From: Caryophanales bacterium UBA1709 | Lineage (GTDB): Bacteria > Bacillota_I > Bacilli_A > RFN20 > UBA1709 | Reading direction: 5' to 3' | DNA length: 13,690 nucleotides | Assembly (NCBI GenBank): GCA_002317215.1 | Contig: DCJD01000003.1 | Span: forward strand, 7,851-21,540 | The notes under the pieces: model-generated | Told to the model about the DNA's origin: nothing | What the model saw: the letters and a program-made list of their open reading frames with translations, nothing else | Database searches by the model: none | Shown: one piece after another, positions 1 through 7,767 of the stretch | Numbering within the stretch: the first letter of the stretch is position 1 | How the letters are laid out: each line of letters opens with the position of its first letter | Translations under genes and position numbers: made by a program

Positions 1-1620
1 TTAAAAGAAATTATTAAAGAAAATTATCCTAATAAAACTATCTATCTAATGGGTAATAAAGCCAGTGATTTTGAAGATTTCTTTGGTAAGTTAGATGAGA
101 ATGTATCAATAGAAACTATTAAAAATAGTTTAATTATTAGTTGCGATAATCCAGTTATAGATCGATTAGATTTTGATTATAAAGATTCTATTAATAAATG
201 TATTAAGATTGATCACCATATCTTAGTTGAGAACTATGGTGATGTTGAATGGGTAGATACTAGTTATAGTAGCTGTTGTGAAATGATTGCAACATTAGCT
301 ATAGAAAATAATTGGGTTATTAACGAGACTGCCGCTACTTATCTATATTTAGGTTTAACTACTGATGCTGGAAGATTCTTATATTCCTATACTCCAAATC
401 TATTTAAAGTTGCTCAAAAATTAGTTGAATGTAAAGCAAACGTATCTAAGATATATCCATTTATATATGAACAAACTATTGATTCAACTAGATTCCATGG
501 TTTTTGTCAATCTAATTTTCAATTAACTGGATATGGTGTTGGATATAATAAGCTAACCCCAGAATTATTAGCAACTTTAGGTATTGATGCTTATCAAGGA
601 GCTGGAATGGTTAATGCTTTAAGTAATATGAAAGGTGTAGAGATATGGGCACACTTCTCTGAAACTGAAGAACATACTGTAAGAGCAGAACTTAGATCAA
701 AAGGATTACCAGTTAATGAAATTGCTAATGAATTTGGTGGCGGAGGACATAAACAAGCCGCTGGTTGTACATTATTAAATTGGGATGAAGTAGATAAATG
801 TATTGAGAAATTAGATAATCTTATCTTTAATACCTTACCTCATCATCAAATTGTTCAAGATGTATTACCACTTATTGAAGAAGCGAGTAAGATATCTAAA
901 ACAATATATGATAATGCTTTATTAGATATTGAGATAAAAGAAGATAACTCCCCAGTTACTCAAGTAGATAAAGCTATAGATTTATTATTAAGAACTAAAC
1001 TAAATGAAATGTATCCAGAATATGGAATATTAAGTGAAGAAACTAGTGATAATAAAGATAGATTAAATAAAGAAAGAGTATGGATTATTGATCCAATTGA
1101 TGGAACTAAAGATTTTATTGCTCATGATGATCAATGGGCAATTAATGTTGCTTTAGTTGAAAATCATGAAGTTATTGTAAGTTTTATTGCAGTTCCATCT
1201 AAAAATATCATCTATTATGCTATGAAAGATGGCGGAGCATATAAAAAAGAAGATGGAGTAGTAAGTAAGATCCATACTTCATTAAGACCAGATAAACTAA
1301 TTGGCTTAACTAGTCATTTCCATATCTCAGAATTAGAAAATAAATATTATGAACAATATAAGAATCTAATTGTTGAAGTAAGACAAATAGGTTCAGCATA
1401 TAAATTTGGTTTAATAGCTGAAGGTAAAGCTCATATTAACTTAAAACTTGCTCAAGGGACAAAAGAATGGGATATTGCTCCTGGAGTATTAATCGTTAAA
1501 GAAGCTGGTGGAAGCTTCACAAAACCAAGTGGAGAAGAATATAAATTTAATAAAGATGATGTATATAATCATGAAGGATATATAGTCATGGGTAAGTTTA
1601 ATAAAGGTTTATTAAAATAA
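1..1620 (+). CDS. NrnA-like DHH phosphoesterase fused to CysQ-like bisphosphate nucleotidase (5' end outside window)
   Basis: The frame is open from base 1, so the first ATG at 49 is probably internal and the N-terminal DHH core lies upstream. Numbering from the first codon, a DHH triplet sits at residues 71-73 and the DHHA1 glycine motif GGGGHKQAAGC begins at 246. These are typical of NrnA, which degrades nano-RNA and dephosphorylates 3'-phosphoadenosine 5'-phosphate (pAp). A second domain starts near residue 280: DNSPVT (315), SEE (345-347), WIIDPIDGTKDF (361) and WDIAPG with metal-ligand Asp491. This set marks the inositol-monophosphatase superfamily, and the DNSPVT and DGTKDF forms point to CysQ, a pAp phosphatase. 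No stop or frameshift separates the domains, so this is one cytoplasmic polypeptide of at least 539 residues. Both halves have a known pAp phosphatase activity in their families. The family calls are firm; the benefit of the fusion is inference. Confidence 0.9.
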   Translation, partial: LKEIIKENYPNKTIYLMGNKASDFEDFFGKLDENVSIETIKNSLIISCDNPVIDRLDFDYKDSINKCIKIDHHILVENYGDVEWVDTSYSSCCEMIATLAIENNWVINETAATYLYLGLTTDAGRFLYSYTPNLFKVAQKLVECKANVSKIYPFIYEQTIDSTRFHGFCQSNFQLTGYGVGYNKLTPELLATLGIDAYQGAGMVNALSNMKGVEIWAHFSETEEHTVRAELRSKGLPVNEIANEFGGGGHKQAAGCTLLNWDEVDKCIEKLDNLIFNTLPHHQIVQDVLPLIEEASKISKTIYDNALLDIEIKEDNSPVTQVDKAIDLLLRTKLNEMYPEYGILSEETSDNKDRLNKERVWIIDPIDGTKDFIAHDDQWAINVALVENHEVIVSFIAVPSKNIIYYAMKDGGAYKKEDGVVSKIHTSLRPDKLIGLTSHFHISELENKYYEQYKNLIVEVRQIGSAYKFGLIAEGKAHINLKLAQGTKEWDIAPGVLIVKEAGGSFTKPSGEEYKFNKDDVYNHEGYIVMGKFNKGLLK

Positions 1621-1644
1621 TTATTAAAAATTTATTTTTCTTGC

Positions 1645-1673
1645 TTTACACCATATTATATTTTTAATATAAT
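1645..1673 (+). promoter_or_regulatory. Sigma-A-type promoter for the leader and ABC operon
   Basis: A TTTACA -35 element (1645-1650) and a perfect TATAAT -10 element (1668-1673) are separated by exactly 17 bases. Transcription would start near 1680. A perfect 9-base inverted repeat of A and T only (1654-1662 with 1666-1674, loop TTT) covers the spacer and the -10 element; it could be an operator or a chance product of base composition. No promoter-like pair is visible between the downstream terminator and the RDD gene, so this promoter probably drives the whole operon. Confidence 0.75.
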
Positions 1674-1698
1674 AAAAGTGGTTTTGGAGGTACGTTGT

Positions 1699-1776
1699 AT
1701 GAAGCATAGAACTTGCGTCTTAACAATTACAGCATTAGTCGCTTTAACTACCTCTTTTAAAACCCGCAATTATTAA
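1699..1776 (+). CDS. Possible 25-residue leader peptide or small membrane peptide
   Basis: An ATG at 1699 lies 8 bases after a strong GGAGG (1686-1690) and opens 25 codons ending in TAA. The peptide begins MKHRTC, has a mildly hydrophobic middle (roughly residues 6-19) and a basic tail ending KTRNY. It fills most of the transcript between promoter and terminator. A ribosome on it would open the long-range helix described for the leader RNA, so translation could influence the downstream terminator. Alternatives are a small membrane peptide, or an accidental ORF inside a structured RNA. No known family is recognised. Confidence 0.3.
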   Translation: MKHRTCVLTITALVALTTSFKTRNY

Positions 1777-1780
1777 TAGG

Positions 1781-1805
1781 AAAGTCTCGTTTAAGGGACT
1801 TTTTT
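1781..1805 (+). terminator. Intrinsic terminator between leader and RDD gene
   Basis: An 8-pair stem, AAAGTCTC with GGGACTTT (one G-T pair), has a GTTTAA loop and runs into a T tract ending at 1805. It sits 30 bases before the RDD start codon, with no new promoter between. Expression of the operon from the visible promoter must therefore read through it, which suggests attenuation. Confidence 0.75.
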
Positions 1806-1835
1806 GTTTATTAAGTATCAAAATAGGAGGGATAT

Positions 1836-2594
1836 ATGCTAAGTATAGACAAAGGCAGTATTATTAAAAGACTATCAGCATTTATTCTAGATATGATGAT
1901 GATACTTATAATCTTTACTGGATGTATGTTAGTGTTATCTAAGATTACTAATTATGATTCATATTCCAATACAGTAACTGAAAAATATGAAGAATATGGT
2001 AATAAGTATGGTATAGACTATGACATCTCAGCAAGTGAATATGAAAGCTTAGATCAAGAAACTAAAGATAAATATGAGCTTGCTAGTAAAGATATGGCTA
2101 ACGATCAAGAAGCTGTATATGCTTATAGGATGACAATAACTCTTGGAGTAATGATTATCTCGCTTGGCTTATTAGTCGCTTACTTAATTCTAAACTTTAT
2201 TGTTCCATTGGCCTTAGGGAACGGGCAAAGTCTTGGAATGAAGATCTTTGGTTTAGCAGTAATGAAAATGAATTGTGTTAAAATAACACCTCTTCAATTA
2301 TTTGTTAGATCAATCTTAGGAAAATATACTATTGGAACAATGATTCCTGTTCTAACAGGATTCATGGTTATAAATGGAACTATAGGATTTGGAGGTATAG
2401 TGTTATGTGTGGGTATCTTACTTGTTCAATTAACATTATCACTATTCAGCAAATATAGAACTCCAATTCCAGATTTACTTGCTTACACTGTTGTAGTTGA
2501 TATATCTACTCAAAAGATATTTGAGAGCGAGAAAGATTTATTAGACTATAAAACAAGCAAAGCAAAAGAACTAGCAGACACAAAAATATATTAG
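1836..2594 (+). CDS. RDD-family membrane protein
   Basis: A strong AGGAGG (1825-1830) precedes the ATG by 5 bases. The 252-residue protein opens with the RDD signature: Arg12, Ala15 and Asp19 at the edge of the first membrane helix (about 17-36). A hydrophilic, acidic and Tyr-rich loop follows (about 38-95), then helices near 100-127, 165-180 and 183-204. The conserved GQSLGMKIFGL (130-140) and the C-terminal PDLLAYTVVVD (212-222) are characteristic of the family. RDD proteins are poorly understood; some are reported to affect ion homeostasis or accompany transport systems. This gene is first in the ABC operon, 11 bases before the next start, and its TAG stop overlaps the next gene's Shine-Dalgarno sequence. 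An accessory role for the transporter or for export of the lipoproteins is possible but unproven. Confidence 0.85.
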   Translation: MLSIDKGSIIKRLSAFILDMMMILIIFTGCMLVLSKITNYDSYSNTVTEKYEEYGNKYGIDYDISASEYESLDQETKDKYELASKDMANDQEAVYAYRMTITLGVMIISLGLLVAYLILNFIVPLALGNGQSLGMKIFGLAVMKMNCVKITPLQLFVRSILGKYTIGTMIPVLTGFMVINGTIGFGGIVLCVGILLVQLTLSLFSKYRTPIPDLLAYTVVVDISTQKIFESEKDLLDYKTSKAKELADTKIY

Positions 2595-2605
2595 GAGGAA
2601 ACAAA

Positions 2606-3196
2606 ATGGATCGATTAATACAAAAACTAACCGGTGTAGTTGGTGCATTATTAATTATATTTACTGGGTTATTCTTCATCCTTATGGTTGATTTATATCT
2701 CTCCGCATCATCTACTACATTATTCGTTGGTATTATATTAGCTTTATTAAGCGGAATATTATTTGTTCTATCAGAGAACTTTAAAAAGAAAGCTTATCTA
2801 TTCTATGGTTTTAAAGCATTAGGATTGATATTCGGAATATTATTCATCTCTTTCCTCTTTAGATTTATGCATCATGATGATGAATTAATGAAATCATATG
2901 CTCAAGAATTATTAAGAGATGATGATGCATTATCATTTATTGAATCATTTAAATATGATATGTGGAAATGTTGGAATAAAGAACCAGTATTAAAATTATT
3001 TAAATATTCTGGTAAAGATTATAACAACATAACTGGTAAGATTAGTTTCTTAAATAAAAGTTATAATGATGGACTTGCAATCTCATTCAAATATACTCCA
3101 TGGCATTACGCATTTATTGGATTATCAATGTTAGCATGTGGTTTACAAGTTTCAAACATAACATTAAATATCATTAATGGAATAGATCAAGATTAA
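2606..3196 (+). CDS. Unrecognised four-helix membrane protein
   Basis: The start is fixed by AGGAGG overlapping the upstream stop, 6 bases before the ATG. The 196-residue product has three closely packed hydrophobic helices in its N-terminal half (about 8-32, 36-56 and 63-85). A hydrophilic segment of about 75 residues follows, rich in acidic residues and aromatics (RFMHHDDE, WKCWNKEP), then a last helix near 166-188. No family motif is recognised. The position between the RDD gene and the ABC ATPase, with 18 bases to the latter, suggests a membrane accessory of the same system. It is not a canonical permease, since it lacks the EAA loop seen in the two permeases downstream. Confidence 0.75.
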   Translation: MDRLIQKLTGVVGALLIIFTGLFFILMVDLYLSASSTTLFVGIILALLSGILFVLSENFKKKAYLFYGFKALGLIFGILFISFLFRFMHHDDELMKSYAQELLRDDDALSFIESFKYDMWKCWNKEPVLKLFKYSGKDYNNITGKISFLNKSYNDGLAISFKYTPWHYAFIGLSMLACGLQVSNITLNIINGIDQD

Positions 3197-3214
3197 TTGG
3201 AGGATTAAATAATT

Positions 3215-4324
3215 ATGAGAGTAAAATTAGAAAATTTAACAAGAATATTCCCAAATAGAAATAAAGGCGGGGATGATGTTGTTGCTGTTAACAATTTCAC
3301 CTATGAAATTCCAGATGGCAAATTAGTAGGATTACTTGGCCCTAGTGGATGTGGTAAATCAACAAGCTTATATATGATTTGTGGTTTACAAAAACCAACT
3401 AGTGGTAAAATCTATTTCGGAGATGAAGATGTAACAGATCTTGCTCCAGAACATAGAGGAGTAGGTTTAGTTTTCCAAAACTACGCACTATATCCTCATA
3501 TGACTGTTAAACAAAATATTCTTTTCCCATTACAAAACTTAAAGGGCGAAGATAAGTTAGATAAAGACACCATGTTAGAAAGAGCATATGAAGTTGCTAG
3601 ATTAGTTCAAATTGATGAATTAATGGATAGAAAACCAGCTGAACTATCAGGTGGTCAACAACAACGTGTTGCTATTGCTAGAGCACTTGTTAAAATGCCT
3701 CGTGTATTATTATTAGATGAACCATTATCTAACCTAGATGCTAGATTAAGATTACAAACTAGAGAAGAAATTAAAAAGATTCAACAATCAACTGGTATTA
3801 CTACAGTATTCGTAACTCATGACCAAGAAGAAGCTATGAGTATTAGCGATAGTATTGTTGTTATGAAACTAGGAGTTGTCCAACAAACAGGTGCTCCTCA
3901 AGATGTTTATGATAACCCAATTAACTTATTCGTTGCAAAATTCTTAGGTACTCCTCCAATTAACGTATTTGATGGAGAAGTTAAAGATGGAGCATTATAT
4001 ATTGGAGAAGATAAAGTATTAGCTACTCCAAATGTTAAAGATCAAAAAGTATATGTTGGTATTAGACCAGAAGGATTTATACCAGCTGAAAAAGGTGCAT
4101 TACATTGCTCACTACAAAACGTTGAAGTTATGGGTAGAGATGTATCTATCGTTTCAACTAATAAAGCATTATCAAGTCAATCTGCTAATAAAGTAATTAG
4201 AAGCATTGTTGATGCTGATACTAAGATTGATAGAAACGCTAAAGAAGTTGCATTCAATATCAAACCAAATAAGATTTTCCTATTTAATAAGAAAACTGAA
4301 GAAAGAATTATTGTAGGTAAATAG
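3215..4324 (+). CDS. ugpC: CUT1/Ugp-type ABC importer ATP-binding protein
   Basis: This is the cytoplasmic ATPase that powers the importer formed with the two permeases downstream. All nucleotide-binding motifs are intact: Walker A GPSGCGKST (42-50), Q-loop Gln88 in VFQNYALYPH, signature LSGGQ (144-148), Walker B VLLLDE (164-169), D-loop SNLDARL and switch His202. Residues from about 240 form the C-terminal TOBE/OB regulatory region typical of the MsmX/UgpC/MalK group, and 369 residues is the usual length. TTGGAGG lies 10 bases before the ATG. The symbol reflects the family; such ATPases can serve several sugar or glycerol-3-phosphate importers, so it does not define the substrate. The next gene starts 3 bases after the stop. 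Confidence 0.95.
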   Translation: MRVKLENLTRIFPNRNKGGDDVVAVNNFTYEIPDGKLVGLLGPSGCGKSTSLYMICGLQKPTSGKIYFGDEDVTDLAPEHRGVGLVFQNYALYPHMTVKQNILFPLQNLKGEDKLDKDTMLERAYEVARLVQIDELMDRKPAELSGGQQQRVAIARALVKMPRVLLLDEPLSNLDARLRLQTREEIKKIQQSTGITTVFVTHDQEEAMSISDSIVVMKLGVVQQTGAPQDVYDNPINLFVAKFLGTPPINVFDGEVKDGALYIGEDKVLATPNVKDQKVYVGIRPEGFIPAEKGALHCSLQNVEVMGRDVSIVSTNKALSSQSANKVIRSIVDADTKIDRNAKEVAFNIKPNKIFLFNKKTEERIIVGK

Positions 4325-4326
4325 TT

Positions 4327-5265
4327 ATGGTAGATAATAAGCAACAATGGAAAGCTTGGTTATACTTAGCTCCTGCCATCGTTCTATTGCTATTATTCAC
4401 TGTATGGCCAATTATTAATACGGTGAGAATGGCATTTCTAGAAGGGTATGGTAACTTAAGTAGCCTTAATGCTGATAAAACATTCGAATTCGGAATTGAA
4501 AACTTTGAAAAGGTAGTTAAATATAAGAAATTTACTACATGTCTTAAAAACACTTGTCTATTATGTGTATTAACTGTTCCAATCTCAACATTACTTGCAT
4601 TAGTAATTGCTGTATGTTTGAACTCTATTAAACCATTTAGTAGATTACTTCAAACAATATACTTCTTACCATATGTAACTAACAGTATCGCAATTGGTAT
4701 GGTCTTCGCTAGTATGTTTAATATTATTGGTGGAGCTGATATATCAAAAGCAGTAAGTATAGGTATTGTTAATAACGTAATTGAATTCTTTGGCGGAGAA
4801 AGAATTGCTTGGATATCAACTGGTTCATCATATAGTGCCAATATTGCAGTTATGGTTATCTATATTGTATGGAACGCCTTACCATTTAAGATTTTAATCT
4901 TACTTGGTGGACTACAATCAGTTAATAAACAATATTATGATGCTGCTAAAATAGATGGTACTAGTAAATGGAGAGTATTCTGGAGAATTACTGTCCCATT
5001 ACTTTCCCCTATGATCGCATATGTATTAATTACAGGATTTATTGGTGGATTCAAAGAATATACCGCAACAGTTGGTGTATTTGGTGAAAAAATGGGTCCT
5101 GCTGATGATCCTGGCAGATTAAATACTATGGTTGGATTTATTTATAAACAACTAGAAGGAGACCATCAAGGTCTAGCCTCTGCTGCATCATTAATACTAT
5201 TTGGAATTATTCTTGTTATAACTTTAATTAACTTAAAGATTAGTAGCAAGAAGGTTCAATATTAA
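4327..5265 (+). CDS. ABC importer permease, UgpA/MsmF type
   Basis: This 312-residue inner permease has six predicted membrane helices, starting near 11-31, 72-97 and 106-133. The cytoplasmic EAA loop, which docks on the ATPase, is clear as YYDAAKIDGTSKW (203-215) followed by ITVPLLSP. The N-terminal WLYLAPAIVLLLLFTVWPII is typical of the first permease of CUT1 systems. The start codon is only 3 bases after the ATPase stop and has no good Shine-Dalgarno sequence, so translation probably depends on coupling to the upstream gene. Pairing with the next permease gives the usual heterodimer. The substrate is not readable from the sequence. Confidence 0.93.
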   Translation: MVDNKQQWKAWLYLAPAIVLLLLFTVWPIINTVRMAFLEGYGNLSSLNADKTFEFGIENFEKVVKYKKFTTCLKNTCLLCVLTVPISTLLALVIAVCLNSIKPFSRLLQTIYFLPYVTNSIAIGMVFASMFNIIGGADISKAVSIGIVNNVIEFFGGERIAWISTGSSYSANIAVMVIYIVWNALPFKILILLGGLQSVNKQYYDAAKIDGTSKWRVFWRITVPLLSPMIAYVLITGFIGGFKEYTATVGVFGEKMGPADDPGRLNTMVGFIYKQLEGDHQGLASAASLILFGIILVITLINLKISSKKVQY

Positions 5266-5278
5266 GGAGGTATCTAAT

Positions 5279-6202
5279 ATGGCAAAGAAATTAGCACCTC
5301 AACAAACTTTAAATACTACTATGGTTGAGAAAGACATGAAAGATGTTGTCTCAACTGAAAAAGTAATGAAAGTTATTAGAACAATATGTGTTTATTTATT
5401 CTTAGGATTTATGGCACTTATTATTCTATTCCCATTCTATTGGATGATTAACTCATCCTTAAAGACTTTAGAAGAATATAAATGGCAAGTTCCATCATTT
5501 GTTCCAAAGACTATAGTATGGGGTAACTACAAGGAAGCCTTTAAAGCTGGCAACCTTGCAGTATTATTCGTTAACACTTTATATGTTGGTATAGTAAGTA
5601 CAGTATTATCTCTTGTTATCACAGTCTTAAGTGCCTTCGCATTTGCTAGACTTGAATTCAAAGGTAAGAATGCATTATTTGCAGCATTACTTGCTACAAT
5701 GATGATTCCTGGTGAATTATTCACTATTACAAACTATATCACAGTCTCTAAACTAGGATGGACTACAGGAGATACAGGAACATATGCTGTATTAATCATC
5801 CCATTCCTAGTCTCGGTCTTCTATATTTATTTATTAAGGCAAAACTTCTTACAAATTCCTAATGAACTATACCTTGCTGCTAAAGTAGATGGTACTAGTG
5901 ATATTAAGTATTTGTGGAAGGTTATGATTCCATTATCTCTTCCAACTTTAATCTCAATTACGATATTAAAGATGATGGGCGCATGGAACTCTTATATATG
6001 GCCTAAACTAGTAGCCAAGGATACCGCTCACACTTTAATTAGTAGTGGTTTAAGAAATGCATTTACCGATGCTAATAACGATACTAATTATCCTGTCCAA
6101 ATGGCTGCAGTTGCATTAGTCTCACTTCCTTTATTCTTAGTATTCGTCTTTTTAAGAAAATACATTATGAAGGGTGTTTCTAGAAGTGGTATCAAAGGTT
6201 AA
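5279..6202 (+). CDS. ABC importer permease, UgpE/MsmG type
   Basis: This is the second permease of the importer, 307 residues, with a perfect AAGGAGG seven bases before its ATG. It begins with a hydrophilic extension of about 30 residues, then six helices starting at about 35-57, 95-123 and 133-157. The EAA loop reads LYLAAKVDGTSD (197-208), followed by KVMIPLSLPTL. The segment FPFYWMINSSLKT after the first helix is typical of UgpE/MsmG-like proteins. It lies 13 bases after the first permease and 25 bases before the binding-protein gene. The family call is secure; the substrate is not. Confidence 0.93.
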   Translation: MAKKLAPQQTLNTTMVEKDMKDVVSTEKVMKVIRTICVYLFLGFMALIILFPFYWMINSSLKTLEEYKWQVPSFVPKTIVWGNYKEAFKAGNLAVLFVNTLYVGIVSTVLSLVITVLSAFAFARLEFKGKNALFAALLATMMIPGELFTITNYITVSKLGWTTGDTGTYAVLIIPFLVSVFYIYLLRQNFLQIPNELYLAAKVDGTSDIKYLWKVMIPLSLPTLISITILKMMGAWNSYIWPKLVAKDTAHTLISSGLRNAFTDANNDTNYPVQMAAVALVSLPLFLVFVFLRKYIMKGVSRSGIKG

Positions 6203-6227
6203 TTAATAAAAGAAAGGAAAAACGTAT

Positions 6228-7754
6228 ATGAACAAATTTAAATTCTTAGCCACAATGTTAATTTGTGGTGTAGTAGCTACTACAGCTGCTGGTTGTAAAA
6301 ACAAGAATGAAAGTGATGATGCAGATTTCATTAGTATTGAACAAGTAATCGCAAATGCTAAAGCAATCACTGCTGGTAGCGCTGCTTCTCAAGACTATAC
6401 TGTAACTGGTACTCCAAACTTTGAAGTTCCAACTGGTGGTTATGATGGTAGTGAAGTAACTATCTCTTTCTACCACACTATGGGTAGTAACTTAAAAACA
6501 GTATTAGATAAATATATTGAAAAATTCAATGTTCTTTATCCACATATTACTGTTAATACAACTCAAGTTGGTGGTTATGATGATGTTAGAACTACAATTA
6601 CTACTCAATTAACAGCAGGCACTGAACCAAATCTTGCCTATTGTTATCCAGACCATGTTGCTTTATACAACATTCCAAAGAAAGTAGTTCACTTAGATAA
6701 CTTAATTAATGATACTAATGTTGGTATGACTCAAGCACAAATTGATGACTTTATCCCAGGTTATTGGAATGAAGGTAGACAATTTGGAGATGGATTAATG
6801 TACACATTACCATTCTCAAAATCAACAGAAGTTCTATATTACAACAAGACATTCTTTACAGCTAATAACATATCTGTTCCAGATCATTGGTTTAGCGAAA
6901 GTGTTGATGATACAACATCAATGGAATATGTCTGTGCTAAGATTAAGACAATTGATCCAACAAGTATCCCTCTAGGATATGATAGTGCTGCTAACTGGTT
7001 TATCACAATGGCAGAACAATGTGGTGTTCCTTATACTAGTGCTAAAGAAGATCATTATCAATTCAATAACGAAACATTAAAAGCTGTTATGAAGAGATTT
7101 AGAGAATGGCGTCAACAAGACTGGATGACTACTCAAACTCTTTATGGTTCATATACTTCAGGTTTATTTGTAGAAACTGGTGCAGATAAATCTAAATCAT
7201 ATATGTCTATTGGTAGTAGCGCTGGTGCAACTCACCAAAGACCTGCTAAAGTTACTGTTGAAGATGACGAAGGAAACGAAACTTCAGTATACCCATTTGA
7301 TGTAGGTATAGTTGAAATTCCTCAAATGTCATCTACTAATAAGAAAGTTATTTCTCAAGGTCCATCAGTATGTATCTTTAAGAAATCTAACCCACAAGAA
7401 GTTGTTGCTTCATGGTTATTATTAAAATACTTAACTACAAGTGTTGAATTCCAAGCCGAATTTGCCTTAGCTAGTGGTTATGTTCCTGTAATTCAATCAG
7501 TTGAACAAAATGCTACTTATGCTAGTGAACTTGCTGCTGCAGATGGAGGAGCTCATATTGCTGCTTTAGCTGCTAAAGTATGTTTAGAACAAAAACAACA
7601 TTATTATACTTCTCCAGCATTCAATGGTAGTTCTACTGCTAGAGAACAAGCTGAAGCATTATTAAATAAGTGTGTTTCAAAAGAAACTTCAACTGTTAAT
7701 AAGATGATTAACGAAGCATTCCAAGATGCAATCGACGAATGCGAATATGCATAG
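6228..7754 (+). CDS. Family 1 solute-binding lipoprotein of the ABC importer
   Basis: This surface receptor delivers substrate to the permeases. It starts after GAAAGGA with a lipoprotein signal peptide and lipobox TAAGC, making Cys23 the lipidated residue. The mature region begins with a short acidic spacer, then ISFYHTMGSN and the segment ending TAGTEPNLAYCYPDH, an arrangement typical of UgpB-like family 1 binding proteins. At 508 residues it is longer than the usual 420-450, partly through the N-terminal spacer of about 60 residues. It ends in tandem TAG-TAG codons. Homology style suggests a sugar or glycerol-phosphate ancestry. The nuclease encoded immediately downstream raises the possibility of a nucleic-acid-derived ligand, which is inference only. 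Confidence 0.9.
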   Translation: MNKFKFLATMLICGVVATTAAGCKNKNESDDADFISIEQVIANAKAITAGSAASQDYTVTGTPNFEVPTGGYDGSEVTISFYHTMGSNLKTVLDKYIEKFNVLYPHITVNTTQVGGYDDVRTTITTQLTAGTEPNLAYCYPDHVALYNIPKKVVHLDNLINDTNVGMTQAQIDDFIPGYWNEGRQFGDGLMYTLPFSKSTEVLYYNKTFFTANNISVPDHWFSESVDDTTSMEYVCAKIKTIDPTSIPLGYDSAANWFITMAEQCGVPYTSAKEDHYQFNNETLKAVMKRFREWRQQDWMTTQTLYGSYTSGLFVETGADKSKSYMSIGSSAGATHQRPAKVTVEDDEGNETSVYPFDVGIVEIPQMSSTNKKVISQGPSVCIFKKSNPQEVVASWLLLKYLTTSVEFQAEFALASGYVPVIQSVEQNATYASELAAADGGAHIAALAAKVCLEQKQHYYTSPAFNGSSTAREQAEALLNKCVSKETSTVNKMINEAFQDAIDECEYA

Positions 7755-7767
7755 TAGATAAATAAAT

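Larger units (their letters stand above)
1680..1805 (+). ncRNA. Structured leader RNA, candidate cis-regulator of the operon
   Basis: The predicted transcript begins where a long-range helix begins. GGTTTT (1680-1685) can pair with AAAACC (1759-1764) and GAGGTA (1687-1692) with TACCTC (1749-1754), leaving a small internal loop. Within this closing helix, two weaker hairpins are possible: GTT-G-TATG with CATA-G-AAC around 1694-1712, and GCG/CTTAA with TTAG/CGC around 1716-1743. Together they suggest a three-way junction. The helix buries the GGAGG at 1686-1690. An intrinsic terminator follows at once and the RDD gene starts 30 bases after it, the architecture of a transcription-attenuation leader. 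I do not recognise a known riboswitch class, and I could not find a convincing antiterminator by eye. Confidence 0.45.

Noticed and set aside
49..51. ATG at 49 as the start of the first gene
   Set aside because: The frame is open from base 1 with NrnA-like residues before it (ENYPNKTIYL), there is no ribosome site, and the N-terminal DHH region is missing.
1621..1644. A5/T5 hairpin as a terminator after the first gene
   Set aside because: The stem is only A-T pairs and too weak to call; the first transcript may simply read into the leader region.
1686..1755. tRNA-like fold on either strand of the leader
   Set aside because: The closing helix length and 70-base span are suggestive, but no proper T arm, D arm or anticodon stem can be formed, and the terminator and operon context fit a leader better.
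4308..4841. Minus-strand ORFs of 81 and 63 codons across the first permease
   Set aside because: They are antisense shadows of a well-supported permease, without ribosome sites or recognisable motifs.
5527..6476. Minus-strand ORFs of 65 and 72 codons over the second permease and the binding protein
   Set aside because: Antisense to clear genes, with no start signals and composition expected of shadow frames.
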